The notes beneath the pieces are model-generated. The model was not told the DNA's origin, ran no database searches, and saw only the letters and a list, made by a program, of their open reading frames with translations. This document shows positions 1-4,979 of a stretch of 5,520 nucleotides of DNA, one piece after another. The position numbers were made by a program, and so were the translations under genes. Origin of the DNA: an uncultured Emergencia sp. (lineage in GTDB: Bacteria > Bacillota > Clostridia > Peptostreptococcales > Anaerovoracaceae). Position 1 is the stretch's first letter, and the number at the start of each line of letters is the position of its first letter. Where the stretch lies: positions 1 through 5,520 of the forward strand of contig CABSEO010000163.1 of the NCBI GenBank assembly GCA_902476665.1. The letters run 5' to 3'.

Positions 1-317
1 TCAGAAGCAGAATCTGCTTCCATAACCACTTCTGCAGCTTTTATTTCAAACGGCTGTTTTGCCTCCGGAGTCAGCACCAGCGTTCCCTTCACCATCCAGG
101 CAGAAGAAATCGGAGCTTTAGACACCTGTTCGAAATTATCGATCTTATCAGCCTCATATACCACCTGTACAGACTTGAAAAAAGTTCCGTCGTTCAGTTC
201 TATAAATCCAAACTTATTAGAGCTTCGGTTGGTTCGAACCCATCCTCTGACCACAATTTCCTGATCAGCATACTTGTCAGTGTTTCTGTGAAGCTCCCTA
301 AGCTGTATATCTTTCAT
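1..317 (-). CDS. asnS: Asparaginyl-tRNA synthetase, N-terminal part (truncated by window start)
   Basis: The enzyme charges tRNA-Asn with asparagine in the cytoplasm using ATP (class IIb aminoacyl-tRNA synthetase). The first 105 residues are visible and correspond to the N-terminal OB-fold that binds the tRNA anticodon. The diagnostic stretch is at about residues 24-53: RGWVRTNRSSNKFGFIELND followed by G-T-F-F-K-S-V-Q-V-V, typical of AsnRS rather than AspRS or LysRS. The rest of the OB-fold follows (VKGTLVLTPEAKQPFEI near residues 77-92). The catalytic domain lies outside the window; clostridial AsnRS is usually about 460 residues. The start at 317 is supported by an AGAAGG ribosome binding site nine bases upstream, and the family signature begins shortly after it. 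It is divergent from the nucleoside hydrolase operon. I am confident of the family; the only uncertainty is the unseen C-terminal part. Confidence 0.93.
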   Translation of the reverse strand, partial: MKDIQLRELHRNTDKYADQEIVVRGWVRTNRSSNKFGFIELNDGTFFKSVQVVYEADKIDNFEQVSKAPISSAWMVKGTLVLTPEAKQPFEIKAAEVVMEADSAS

Positions 318-359
318 TACTTTTTACCTTCTTTCGTAAAAATTGTTGTTATCTTTTAC

Positions 360-388
360 ATAATATCATGTAATTTAAGCCACTTCAA
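360..388 (-). promoter_or_regulatory. Sigma-A-type promoter of asnS
   Basis: Read on the minus strand, a -35 box TTGAAG (383-388) is followed after exactly 17 bases by a -10 box TATTAT (360-365). Transcription would begin near 353 and leave a leader of roughly 36 bases before the asnS start, too short for a T-box leader. Confidence 0.7.
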
Positions 389-459
389 GGGGGGAATTGA
401 CTGCCATTCCTTAATATTTCCAAAGCTGCCGCAAAAAATGCCGTAACTGGATTTTTTGA

Positions 460-488
460 TGGAACCCTGATCCCTGCTGTGATACAAT
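460..488 (+). promoter_or_regulatory. Probable extended -10 promoter of the nucleoside hydrolase operon
   Basis: TGaTACAAT at 480-488 is an extended -10 element (TG, one base, TACAAT). The -35 is poor: TGGAAC at 460-465 sits at 17 bases, while the better-looking TTGATG at 456-461 is 21 bases away. An extended -10 can compensate for a weak -35. The predicted leader is about 50 bases. The call is an inference from motif and position. Confidence 0.45.
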
Positions 489-505
489 AGGAAACAACGG
501 GATCA
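468..505. promoter_or_regulatory. Inverted repeat flanking the -10 box, possible operator
   Basis: TGATCCC at 468-474 and GGGATCA at 499-505 are perfect 7-base inverted copies with 24 bases between them. Their centre falls almost exactly on the -10 box of the nucleoside hydrolase promoter. Two half-sites about three helical turns apart around a promoter would suit a repressor, but short repeats of this size can arise by chance and no regulator is visible. Confidence 0.25.
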
Positions 506-545
506 TAGATTCCCCATTTTAGATAAAAGCGAGGCACATTACATT

Positions 546-1529
546 ATGAAAAAAAAAGTAATTCTAGATGTAGATACTGGTTCCGATGATGCAGTTGCTA
601 TTATGACCGCTCTTCTGGCAGAGGAGATTGAACTGCTGGGAGTCACTGTCACCCATGGCAACCAGCCCCTTCCTGTCACCCTGGAAAATACTCTGCGGGT
701 CATGTCATATATGAAAGGAAATGTTCCTGTTTTCAAGGGCAGCTATGAACCCCTGGTAAAGTGGCTTACACCCGGTCGTGAACTCCCCGGCGGTTCAGCA
801 GGAAAATCCACCATGGTGGTCAATGGCAAAACCTATGTTCTTCATGAAGAAAACATGGGACTTCCTCCAGCTTCCATTAAAGAGGAACCGGTTCCTGCAG
901 CCATGTGGATCGTAGATACCATCAGAAACAGTCCTGAAAAAATCACAGTAATTCCGGTAGGTCCCTGCTCCAACATCGCGGTTGCGCTGCGCATCGATCC
1001 CTCTATCGTGGAAAATATAGAAGAGATCATCATTATGGGTGGCACAGACAATATGGGTAATCGGACAGGTGCGGGAGAATTCAATTTTTTCGCTGATCCC
1101 GAGGCTGCAAAAATTGTAGTGGGCTGCGGTGCAAAGATTACGATTATTCCACTTAACGCAACCCATTCCGCAAAATTTAATTATGACGATGCAGACCGCT
1201 TCGAAGCCTTGGGCACCAGAGCCGGAAAATTTACAAGCCGTCTGATCCGACATCGGGCGGATTTTGAAAGCGTCCAGGGACAAAGCAACGGAGAGACGGC
1301 TGTTCATGATGCGCTGACAGTCTGCGCACTCATTGACCGCTCCATCATTCTTGAAAGCTGTGAACAGACAGTGGATATCGACATCGGCGGCAGCATTGCC
1401 GACGGCATGATGTATTGCGATACCAGACCGTTATCTGAGCCGCTTCCGAAAAACGCCACCGTCGCATATAAAATCGACAAAGAAAAAGCAATGAATCTGA
1501 TGCTCCGTATCATGAGCAGAGATCTGTAG
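546..1529 (+). CDS. Inosine/uridine-preferring nucleoside hydrolase family protein
   Basis: This family hydrolyses the N-glycosidic bond of ribonucleosides to free base and ribose, for nucleoside salvage or catabolism in the cytoplasm. The calcium-binding N-terminal signature D-V-D-T-G-S-D-D-A is at residues 8-16 (Asp10, Asp14, Asp15). Other family landmarks are HGN at 37-39, GPCSN at 139-143 (family form usually GPLTN), IIIMGG at 161-166, EFNFFADPEAA at 178-188, and the C-terminal His-Asp pair at 254-255 that completes the metal and ribose site. The length of 327 residues is normal (usually 310-330), with no signal peptide. GAGG at 531-534 precedes the ATG by 11 bases, slightly long; translation begins directly with the family's first strand, so this start is right. 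It is the first gene of an operon with the nitroreductase. Substrate preference (purine, pyrimidine or broad) cannot be told from sequence, so no rih symbol is given. Confidence 0.9.
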   Translation: MKKKVILDVDTGSDDAVAIMTALLAEEIELLGVTVTHGNQPLPVTLENTLRVMSYMKGNVPVFKGSYEPLVKWLTPGRELPGGSAGKSTMVVNGKTYVLHEENMGLPPASIKEEPVPAAMWIVDTIRNSPEKITVIPVGPCSNIAVALRIDPSIVENIEEIIIMGGTDNMGNRTGAGEFNFFADPEAAKIVVGCGAKITIIPLNATHSAKFNYDDADRFEALGTRAGKFTSRLIRHRADFESVQGQSNGETAVHDALTVCALIDRSIILESCEQTVDIDIGGSIADGMMYCDTRPLSEPLPKNATVAYKIDKEKAMNLMLRIMSRDL

Positions 1530-1540
1530 AGGAGGCGTTT

Positions 1541-2218
1541 ATGACAGAACTGGAAGCAATCAGAGCACGTCACTCTGTGCGCAGCTATCTTTCAAAGCCC
1601 CTTTCCGGGGATATCGTCAAAGAACTGGAAAAACAGATTGACCACTGCAATCGCCACGGCAATCTGCACTTTCAACTGGTAACAGGCGAAGAATCTGGTT
1701 TTCTTGCACACTACGGAAAATTTGAAAATGTGCAAAACTATGTGGCGCTCGTCGGCAGCAAATCAGAGGATCTGGACGAGAAAACCGGTTATTACGGGGA
1801 GCAGCTGGTTTTGCGCGCCCAGCAGCTGGGGCTTAATACCTGCTGGGTAGCGCTGACCTTCAAAAAAGGAGCCGCAAAATCTCATTGCCGGATCAGTCCT
1901 GACGAGAAGTTGGTCTGCCTTCTGGCTCTGGGCTACGGAAAAACTCAGGGCTCCCCCCGCAAACAGAAAACCATCGGCCAAATCTGCAGAGATGAGCCCA
2001 AAGAACTGCAAAATCTTCCCGACTGGTACAGGCAGGGGATGGAAGCCGCCCTGCTGGCTCCAACCGCTGTGAATCAGCAGAAATTTGTCTTTTCCCGCAG
2101 AGGAAATATAGTCTATGCACAATCTACTGGCGGATTTTATGCTAAAGTGGATTTAGGAATTGTGAAGTACCATTTTGAATTCGGCGCGGGAAAGGATCAG
2201 TTTATCTGGGGTAAATAG
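1541..2218 (+). CDS. Nitroreductase-family flavoprotein, TM1586-like
   Basis: Predicted FMN-dependent oxidoreductase of the nitroreductase superfamily, most like the putative TM nitroreductase (TM1586) group; the physiological substrate of that group is not established. The start is typical: residues 4-15 read LEAIRARHSVRS, with the FMN-phosphate-binding basic residues. The family core GYYGEQLVLRAQQLGLNTCW lies at about residues 83-102 and is followed by a strand with LLALGYGKTQG. The C-terminal half carries the group's hallmark MEAALLAPTAVNQQKF and ends with VDLGIVKYHFE. At 225 residues it is full length. A strong GGAGG (1531-1535) lies five bases before the ATG, and only 11 bases separate it from the hydrolase stop, so the two genes are almost certainly co-transcribed. 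The link to nucleoside breakdown is unclear. The family call is firm; the name nitroreductase is only a family label. Confidence 0.87.
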   Translation: MTELEAIRARHSVRSYLSKPLSGDIVKELEKQIDHCNRHGNLHFQLVTGEESGFLAHYGKFENVQNYVALVGSKSEDLDEKTGYYGEQLVLRAQQLGLNTCWVALTFKKGAAKSHCRISPDEKLVCLLALGYGKTQGSPRKQKTIGQICRDEPKELQNLPDWYRQGMEAALLAPTAVNQQKFVFSRRGNIVYAQSTGGFYAKVDLGIVKYHFEFGAGKDQFIWGK

Positions 2219-2491
2219 GAAATAAGTATTTATATTGATTTAAATTCTGCCCTGGCATGAGATATGACCTTCCCGCTCAGCTGGTTCTGAGTTTGGGATA
2301 AACAGTTAATTTTTAAAAAAGTTCAGAAACCCCACTTCGTTGTTGCTTAGTTCCCCGACTTCTGTGTGTTTTCTGCAGTTTTTGGGGAAAAATCCAGGAA
2401 TACGTCACAGCTCCCGAAATTTTATAATCAGAATACCGCCCTTTCTCGAAAACCGCCAATCAACCCAAAGATTTAAAAGGCCAGTCCTACG
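2219..2491. other. Gene-poor convergent intergenic stretch with repeat-like sequence
   Basis: No convincing gene is present between the nitroreductase stop and the terminator of the EF-G-like gene. Short minus-strand open frames across about 2310-2470 lack an ATG with a ribosome binding site. Two related words, CCCCACTTC (2330-2338) and CCCCGACTTC (2353-2362), lie 23 bases apart, and TTCCCC (2351-2356) is matched by GGGGAA (2384-2389) as an inverted pair around a 27-base loop. The segment could be a short dispersed repeat, a decayed gene or a structured RNA; the sequence alone does not decide. A weak CTCAG/CTGAG hairpin at 2276-2291 lacks a proper T-tract. Confidence 0.4.
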
Positions 2492-2524
2492 AAAAGCCGC
2501 CGCACCGGAATACGATGCGGCGGC
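2492..2524 (-). terminator. Rho-independent terminator of the EF-G-like gene (possibly bidirectional)
   Basis: A perfect 9-base GC-rich stem is formed by GCCGCCGCA (2496-2504) and TGCGGCGGC (2516-2524) around an 11-base loop. Read on the minus strand the stem is followed by TTTTCG (T-run at 2492-2495) and lies 28 bases past the EF-G-like stop codon. On the plus strand it is followed by CTTGCTTT, a weaker tract, so it may also catch transcripts from the nitroreductase operon, which has no better terminator. Confidence 0.85.
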
Positions 2525-2552
2525 CTTGCTTTATAAAAGAAGATATTGTGAA

Positions 2553-4511
2553 TTAACCTTCCTGTTCTGCCTGATGTTCTGCAATAATCTTGTCTGCCAG
2601 CTGCTTTGGAACTTCTTCGTATCTCTCGAATCTCATTTCGAATGTTCCTCTTCCCTGAGTCATGGAACGAAGCACTAAAGCATAATCAAAGAGTTCTGCC
2701 TGCGGTGCTTCAGCCAGAAGCTTCTGACCGCCGCCCGGCTGAGGTTCCATACCAAGGATTTTTCCTCTTCTCTTGTTCATATCGCCCATTACATCACCCA
2801 TATAATCATCGGAAACATAGATTTCCATATGCATGATCGGCTCCAGCAGGCAAGGCTTTGCCTCAACAATACCCTTCTTGAATGCCAGAGAAGCAGCAAT
2901 CTTGAAAGACACTTCATTGGAGTCAACATCGTGGTAAGAGCCGTCGTAAAGCACAGCCTTTACGTTTACTACCTTACAGCCAGCCAGAGGACCCTTCTGC
3001 ATGCTTTCCAGCAGTCCTTTTTCAACTGCAGGCACATAGTTCTTAGGAATGGAACCGCCAAAGAGTTCTTCGGAGAATTCAAATTCCTTTTCAGAAGGTG
3101 AAAATCTGATATGTACATCACCGTACTGACCGGCGCCTCCGGACTGTTTCTTATGTTTACCCTGTACGTCAGAGCTGCCCTTAATGGTTTCTCTGTAAGC
3201 GATTTTCTGAGGAACAACCTTTACGTTTACGCCAAATCTGTCTTTCAGCTTAGCCATAATGATTCCCAGCTGAATATCACCCTGACCTCCCAGAAGTGTC
3301 TGATGAGTTTCAGGATTTCTTTCAACTACAAAGGATGGATCTTCCTCTCTCAGTCTTGCCAGACCGGTTCCCATCTTTTCCTCGTCATTCTTATCAGCAG
3401 CCTCAATTGCGATGTAGTACGTCGGAGAAGGATAATCCAGCGGGAGATATCTGATGATGTCTGACTTGTCACAAAGAGTGTCGCCAGAAACTGTATACTG
3501 CAGTTTTGCAACAGCTACAATATCGCCGGCTTCAGCGTAGTTCAGTTCCAGCTGCTCTTTTCCTCTCAGGAAGAACAGCTTGCCCAGCTTTTCAGTTTTT
3601 CCTGCTCTTTCGTTGAATACTTCTGTCCCTGAATTGATCTTTCCGGTAACTACCTTCATGATGGAAATCTTTCCAACAAACGGGTCAACAATTGTCTTGA
3701 ATACAAAGGCAGACATCGGTGCATCTGTCACAGAAAGTCTTTCCACCGGTTCATTCTTGTCATTAAAGCCTGCATAAGGCCCATGCTGCAGTGGAGTCGG
3801 CACATAAGTCAGCAACAGATCCAGCAGACCTTCGATGCCCTGTCCCAACTGGAAAGCAGAAGAGCAAACCGGTACGATTACACCCTCAGAAATACCTTTG
3901 ACCAGACCATTCTTAATCTCTTCATCAGAGAAATCCTCGCCGTCAAAATATTTTTCCATCAGTTCATCATCTGCCATAGCGATGGCTTCTTTCAGATCCT
4001 CGTCGATCTCTGCAGAAAGCGGCCAGCTGAACGGAATCAGCGTGTCCCCGAATTTTGCTTTCAATTCATCAAAAGTTTTATAAAAGTCAAATTCATCTTT
4101 ATCTCTTTTGTTGATAACAATAAATCTAGGGGTTTTATATCTTTCGCAGGCATTCCATGCAGCTTCAGTACCAACCTGAACTCCTGCTCCTGCATCCACC
4201 AGAATCACAGCAGCTTCTGCTGCGCGCAGAGCTGCATTTACCTCTCCTACAAAGTCAAAATATCCCGGTGTATCTATAAAATTAATCTTGCTGTCTTTCC
4301 ATTCAATTGGAACAACAGAAGTATTAATGGAATATCCTTTTTCAATTTCCATTTTGTCGTAGTCAGAAACGGTATTTCCGTCTTCAACCCTGCCCAGCTT
4401 TTTAATTACGCCTGTTGCAAGCAGTGCGGATTCGAGAAATGTCGTTTTGCCGCATCCACCGTGTCCTAATAAAGCAACGTTCCTGATTGTTTCACTTGTG
4501 TAGCCTTTCAT
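2553..4511 (-). CDS. fusA2: Elongation factor G-like translational GTPase (EF-G paralog)
   Basis: Ribosome-associated GTPase of the EF-G family. P-loop GHGGCGKT at residues 16-23, switch I around 55-66 (KGYSIN in place of RGITI), switch II DTPGYFDF at 80-87, NKRD at 134-137, C-S-S-A-F at 216-220. Domain II spans about 260-345 and domain III about 362-440. Domain IV (about 440-555) has SGGAGQYGDV and the tip loop GSYHDVDS at 524-531, including the tip histidine; domain V follows (EPIM to about 640). Oddities: switch II has Tyr84 where EF-G has its catalytic histidine, and the G' insert is reduced to about a dozen residues between PLSAE and DELMEKY. This explains 652 residues against about 690 for canonical EF-G. 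The start is set by AGGAGGT (4518-4524), six bases upstream. It stands alone, not in a str operon with rpsL, rpsG and tuf, so it is probably a second EF-G. Whether it translocates, recycles or protects ribosomes is unknown; the symbol marks paralogy only. Confidence 0.9.
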   Translation of the reverse strand: MKGYTSETIRNVALLGHGGCGKTTFLESALLATGVIKKLGRVEDGNTVSDYDKMEIEKGYSINTSVVPIEWKDSKINFIDTPGYFDFVGEVNAALRAAEAAVILVDAGAGVQVGTEAAWNACERYKTPRFIVINKRDKDEFDFYKTFDELKAKFGDTLIPFSWPLSAEIDEDLKEAIAMADDELMEKYFDGEDFSDEEIKNGLVKGISEGVIVPVCSSAFQLGQGIEGLLDLLLTYVPTPLQHGPYAGFNDKNEPVERLSVTDAPMSAFVFKTIVDPFVGKISIMKVVTGKINSGTEVFNERAGKTEKLGKLFFLRGKEQLELNYAEAGDIVAVAKLQYTVSGDTLCDKSDIIRYLPLDYPSPTYYIAIEAADKNDEEKMGTGLARLREEDPSFVVERNPETHQTLLGGQGDIQLGIIMAKLKDRFGVNVKVVPQKIAYRETIKGSSDVQGKHKKQSGGAGQYGDVHIRFSPSEKEFEFSEELFGGSIPKNYVPAVEKGLLESMQKGPLAGCKVVNVKAVLYDGSYHDVDSNEVSFKIAASLAFKKGIVEAKPCLLEPIMHMEIYVSDDYMGDVMGDMNKRRGKILGMEPQPGGGQKLLAEAPQAELFDYALVLRSMTQGRGTFEMRFERYEEVPKQLADKIIAEHQAEQEG

Positions 4512-4543
4512 TATAAGACCTCCTACATTAAATTTACAACTGT

Positions 4544-4552
4544 GAATAGTAT
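4544..4552 (+). repeat. GAATAGTAT word, copy 1 (overlaps the EF-G-like -10)
   Basis: First of three exact copies of a 9-base word in the upstream regions of the two minus-strand genes. It continues as AAC-ATACT, giving a dyad AGTAT-AAC-ATACT that covers the -10 box of the EF-G-like gene. Confidence 0.5.
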
Positions 4553-4576
4553 AACATACTTATCTCTCATAGTACA
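4548..4576 (-). promoter_or_regulatory. Extended -10 promoter of the EF-G-like gene
   Basis: On the minus strand TGtTATACT (4548-4556) is an extended -10 element. The -35 candidate TGTACT (4571-4576), at 17 bases, is poor. The -10 lies inside an inverted repeat, AGTAT-AAC-ATACT at 4548-4560, and inside one copy of the GAATAGTAT word described separately. The leader would be about 30 bases and carries the AGGAGGT ribosome binding site. Confidence 0.55.
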
Positions 4577-4586
4577 GTGAATTTTG

Positions 4587-4595
4587 GAATAGTAT
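4587..4595 (+). repeat. GAATAGTAT word, copy 2 (upstream of the EF-G-like -35)
   Basis: Second exact copy, in the same orientation and 43 bases from copy 1, close to four helical turns. It continues as GA-ATATTT and lies upstream of the EF-G-like promoter, between it and the small gene's terminator. Confidence 0.45.
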
Positions 4596-4617
4596 GAATA
4601 TTTAGAGGTTTTTTTCC

Positions 4618-4657
4618 AAAAAAAATACGCATAACAAGAGGTTTCCCTCCCATGCGT
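4618..4657 (-). terminator. Rho-independent terminator of the 33-codon gene
   Basis: On the minus strand an outer stem ACGCAT (4652-4657) pairs with ATGCGT (4627-4632), and an inner stem GAGG pairs with CCTC around a GAAA tetraloop, with small internal loops between. One A and then eight consecutive T (4618-4625) follow. The hairpin begins 24 bases past the small gene's stop. It has no T-run on the plus strand, so it belongs to the minus-strand unit. It also insulates the downstream EF-G-like gene. Confidence 0.85.
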
Positions 4658-4680
4658 ACAAAGTCATCTTGTTTTCCCGT

Positions 4681-4782
4681 TCAGCCATTAATTGTTTCTG
4701 TAACCAGCAGCGCACAGAAACAAAGCCAGACAAGAGCCAAAAAAGCCATCACAATTCTGCGCAGAATCCGTTTCTTTTTCAT
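4681..4782 (-). CDS. Small basic single-pass membrane protein, 33 residues
   Basis: Function unknown; I do not recognise a family. The peptide begins M-K-K-K-R-I-L-R-R, six basic residues in the first nine, followed by an unbroken hydrophobic run at about residues 10-28 containing one Trp and two Cys. It ends with a short polar tail, TETING. This predicts one membrane helix with the N-terminus inside; an uncleaved signal anchor is likelier than a secreted peptide, since no cleavage motif or mature part follows. AGAGGGGG (4790-4797) lies seven bases before the ATG. A TTGACA promoter stands upstream and an excellent terminator begins 24 bases after the stop, so this is a complete one-gene unit. 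It runs in the same direction as the EF-G-like gene but is separated from it by the terminator. A small regulator of a membrane protein or a stress peptide are possibilities only. The larger open frame across 4688-4876 lacks these signals. Confidence 0.72.
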   Translation of the reverse strand: MKKKRILRRIVMAFLALVWLCFCALLVTETING

Positions 4783-4847
4783 AAAATTTCCCCCTCTTGC
4801 TATAACCTCTGCTAATCCCATAATTCTGCCGTTTCGGCTGTATCTTT

Positions 4848-4856
4848 ATACTATTC
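4848..4856 (-). repeat. GAATAGTAT word, copy 3 (overlaps the small gene's -10)
   Basis: Third exact copy, on the opposite strand, continuing as AAAG-ATAC (to 4840), so it again has the form AGTAT, a short gap, ATAC. It contains the TAGTAT -10 box of the small membrane protein gene. Confidence 0.5.
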
Positions 4857-4876
4857 CTCAAAAGATGCTGTGTCAA
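4848..4876 (-). promoter_or_regulatory. Sigma-A-type promoter of the 33-codon gene
   Basis: On the minus strand a perfect -35 TTGACA (4871-4876) is followed after 17 bases by TAGTAT (4848-4853), a four-of-six match to the -10 consensus. The leader of about 58 bases contains a tiny GCCG-AAA-CGGC hairpin just past the start site. The -10 is embedded in a copy of GAATAGTAT. Confidence 0.72.
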
Positions 4877-4893
4877 TATATATTCCGGCCCGC

Positions 4894-4907
4894 AAAAAAT
4901 GTTTTTT
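4894..4907. repeat. A/T inverted repeat between two divergent promoters
   Basis: AAAAAATGTTTTTT is a six-plus-six inverted repeat around a two-base centre. It lies between the -35 boxes of the small gene (4871-4876) and the amidohydrolase (4930-4935). It could act as a bent, UP-element-like tract for one or both promoters or as a protein binding site; no direct evidence separates these. Confidence 0.35.
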
Positions 4908-4929
4908 CTAACAGTTTACTCGGTACAGC

Positions 4930-4958
4930 TTGACAGAACTTTCTCATGTTTTTATCAT
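4930..4958 (+). promoter_or_regulatory. Strong sigma-A-type promoter of the amidohydrolase gene
   Basis: A perfect -35 TTGACA (4930-4935) and a five-of-six -10 TATCAT (4953-4958) are spaced by exactly 17 bases. Transcription would start near 4965, only about 15 bases before the start codon, so the ribosome binding site is at the very 5' end of the message. Confidence 0.8.
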
Positions 4959-4979
4959 ATAGCCAAAGGTGGTGAAAAC

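Noticed and set aside
318..360. T-box or other tRNA-sensing leader for asnS
   Set aside because: The predicted promoter leaves a leader of only about 36 bases, and no T-box sequence or terminator-like structure is present.
397..425. TTGACT at 397-402 as a -35 box for the nucleoside hydrolase operon
   Set aside because: No -10-like sequence lies 16-18 bases downstream; that position reads CCAAAG.
795..1307. 170-codon minus-strand open frame inside the nucleoside hydrolase gene
   Set aside because: It is antisense to conserved hydrolase motifs and has Cys- and His-rich shadow composition.
2276..2294. CTCAG/CTGAG hairpin as terminator of the nitroreductase operon
   Set aside because: The stem is only five pairs and the T-run only three bases; the 2492-2524 hairpin is the stronger candidate despite its distance.
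2340..2678. 112-codon plus-strand open frame entering the 3' end of the EF-G-like gene
   Set aside because: It runs antisense into conserved EF-G coding sequence and through the terminator stem, with no ribosome binding site.
3783..4469. 228-codon plus-strand open frame antisense to the EF-G-like gene
   Set aside because: It is long but wholly opposite a conserved coding region, lacks a recognisable domain and has no translation signals; it is a shadow frame.
4604..4625. T7-CC-A8 tract as a separate hairpin or regulatory element
   Set aside because: The two-base centre is too tight for a stable hairpin, and the A8 half is explained as the T-tract of the minus-strand terminator.
4688..4876. 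62-codon minus-strand open frame overlapping the small membrane protein gene
   Set aside because: Its start lies upstream of the predicted transcription start, it has no ribosome binding site, and its composition is not protein-like. The 33-codon frame has promoter, ribosome binding site and terminator in register.
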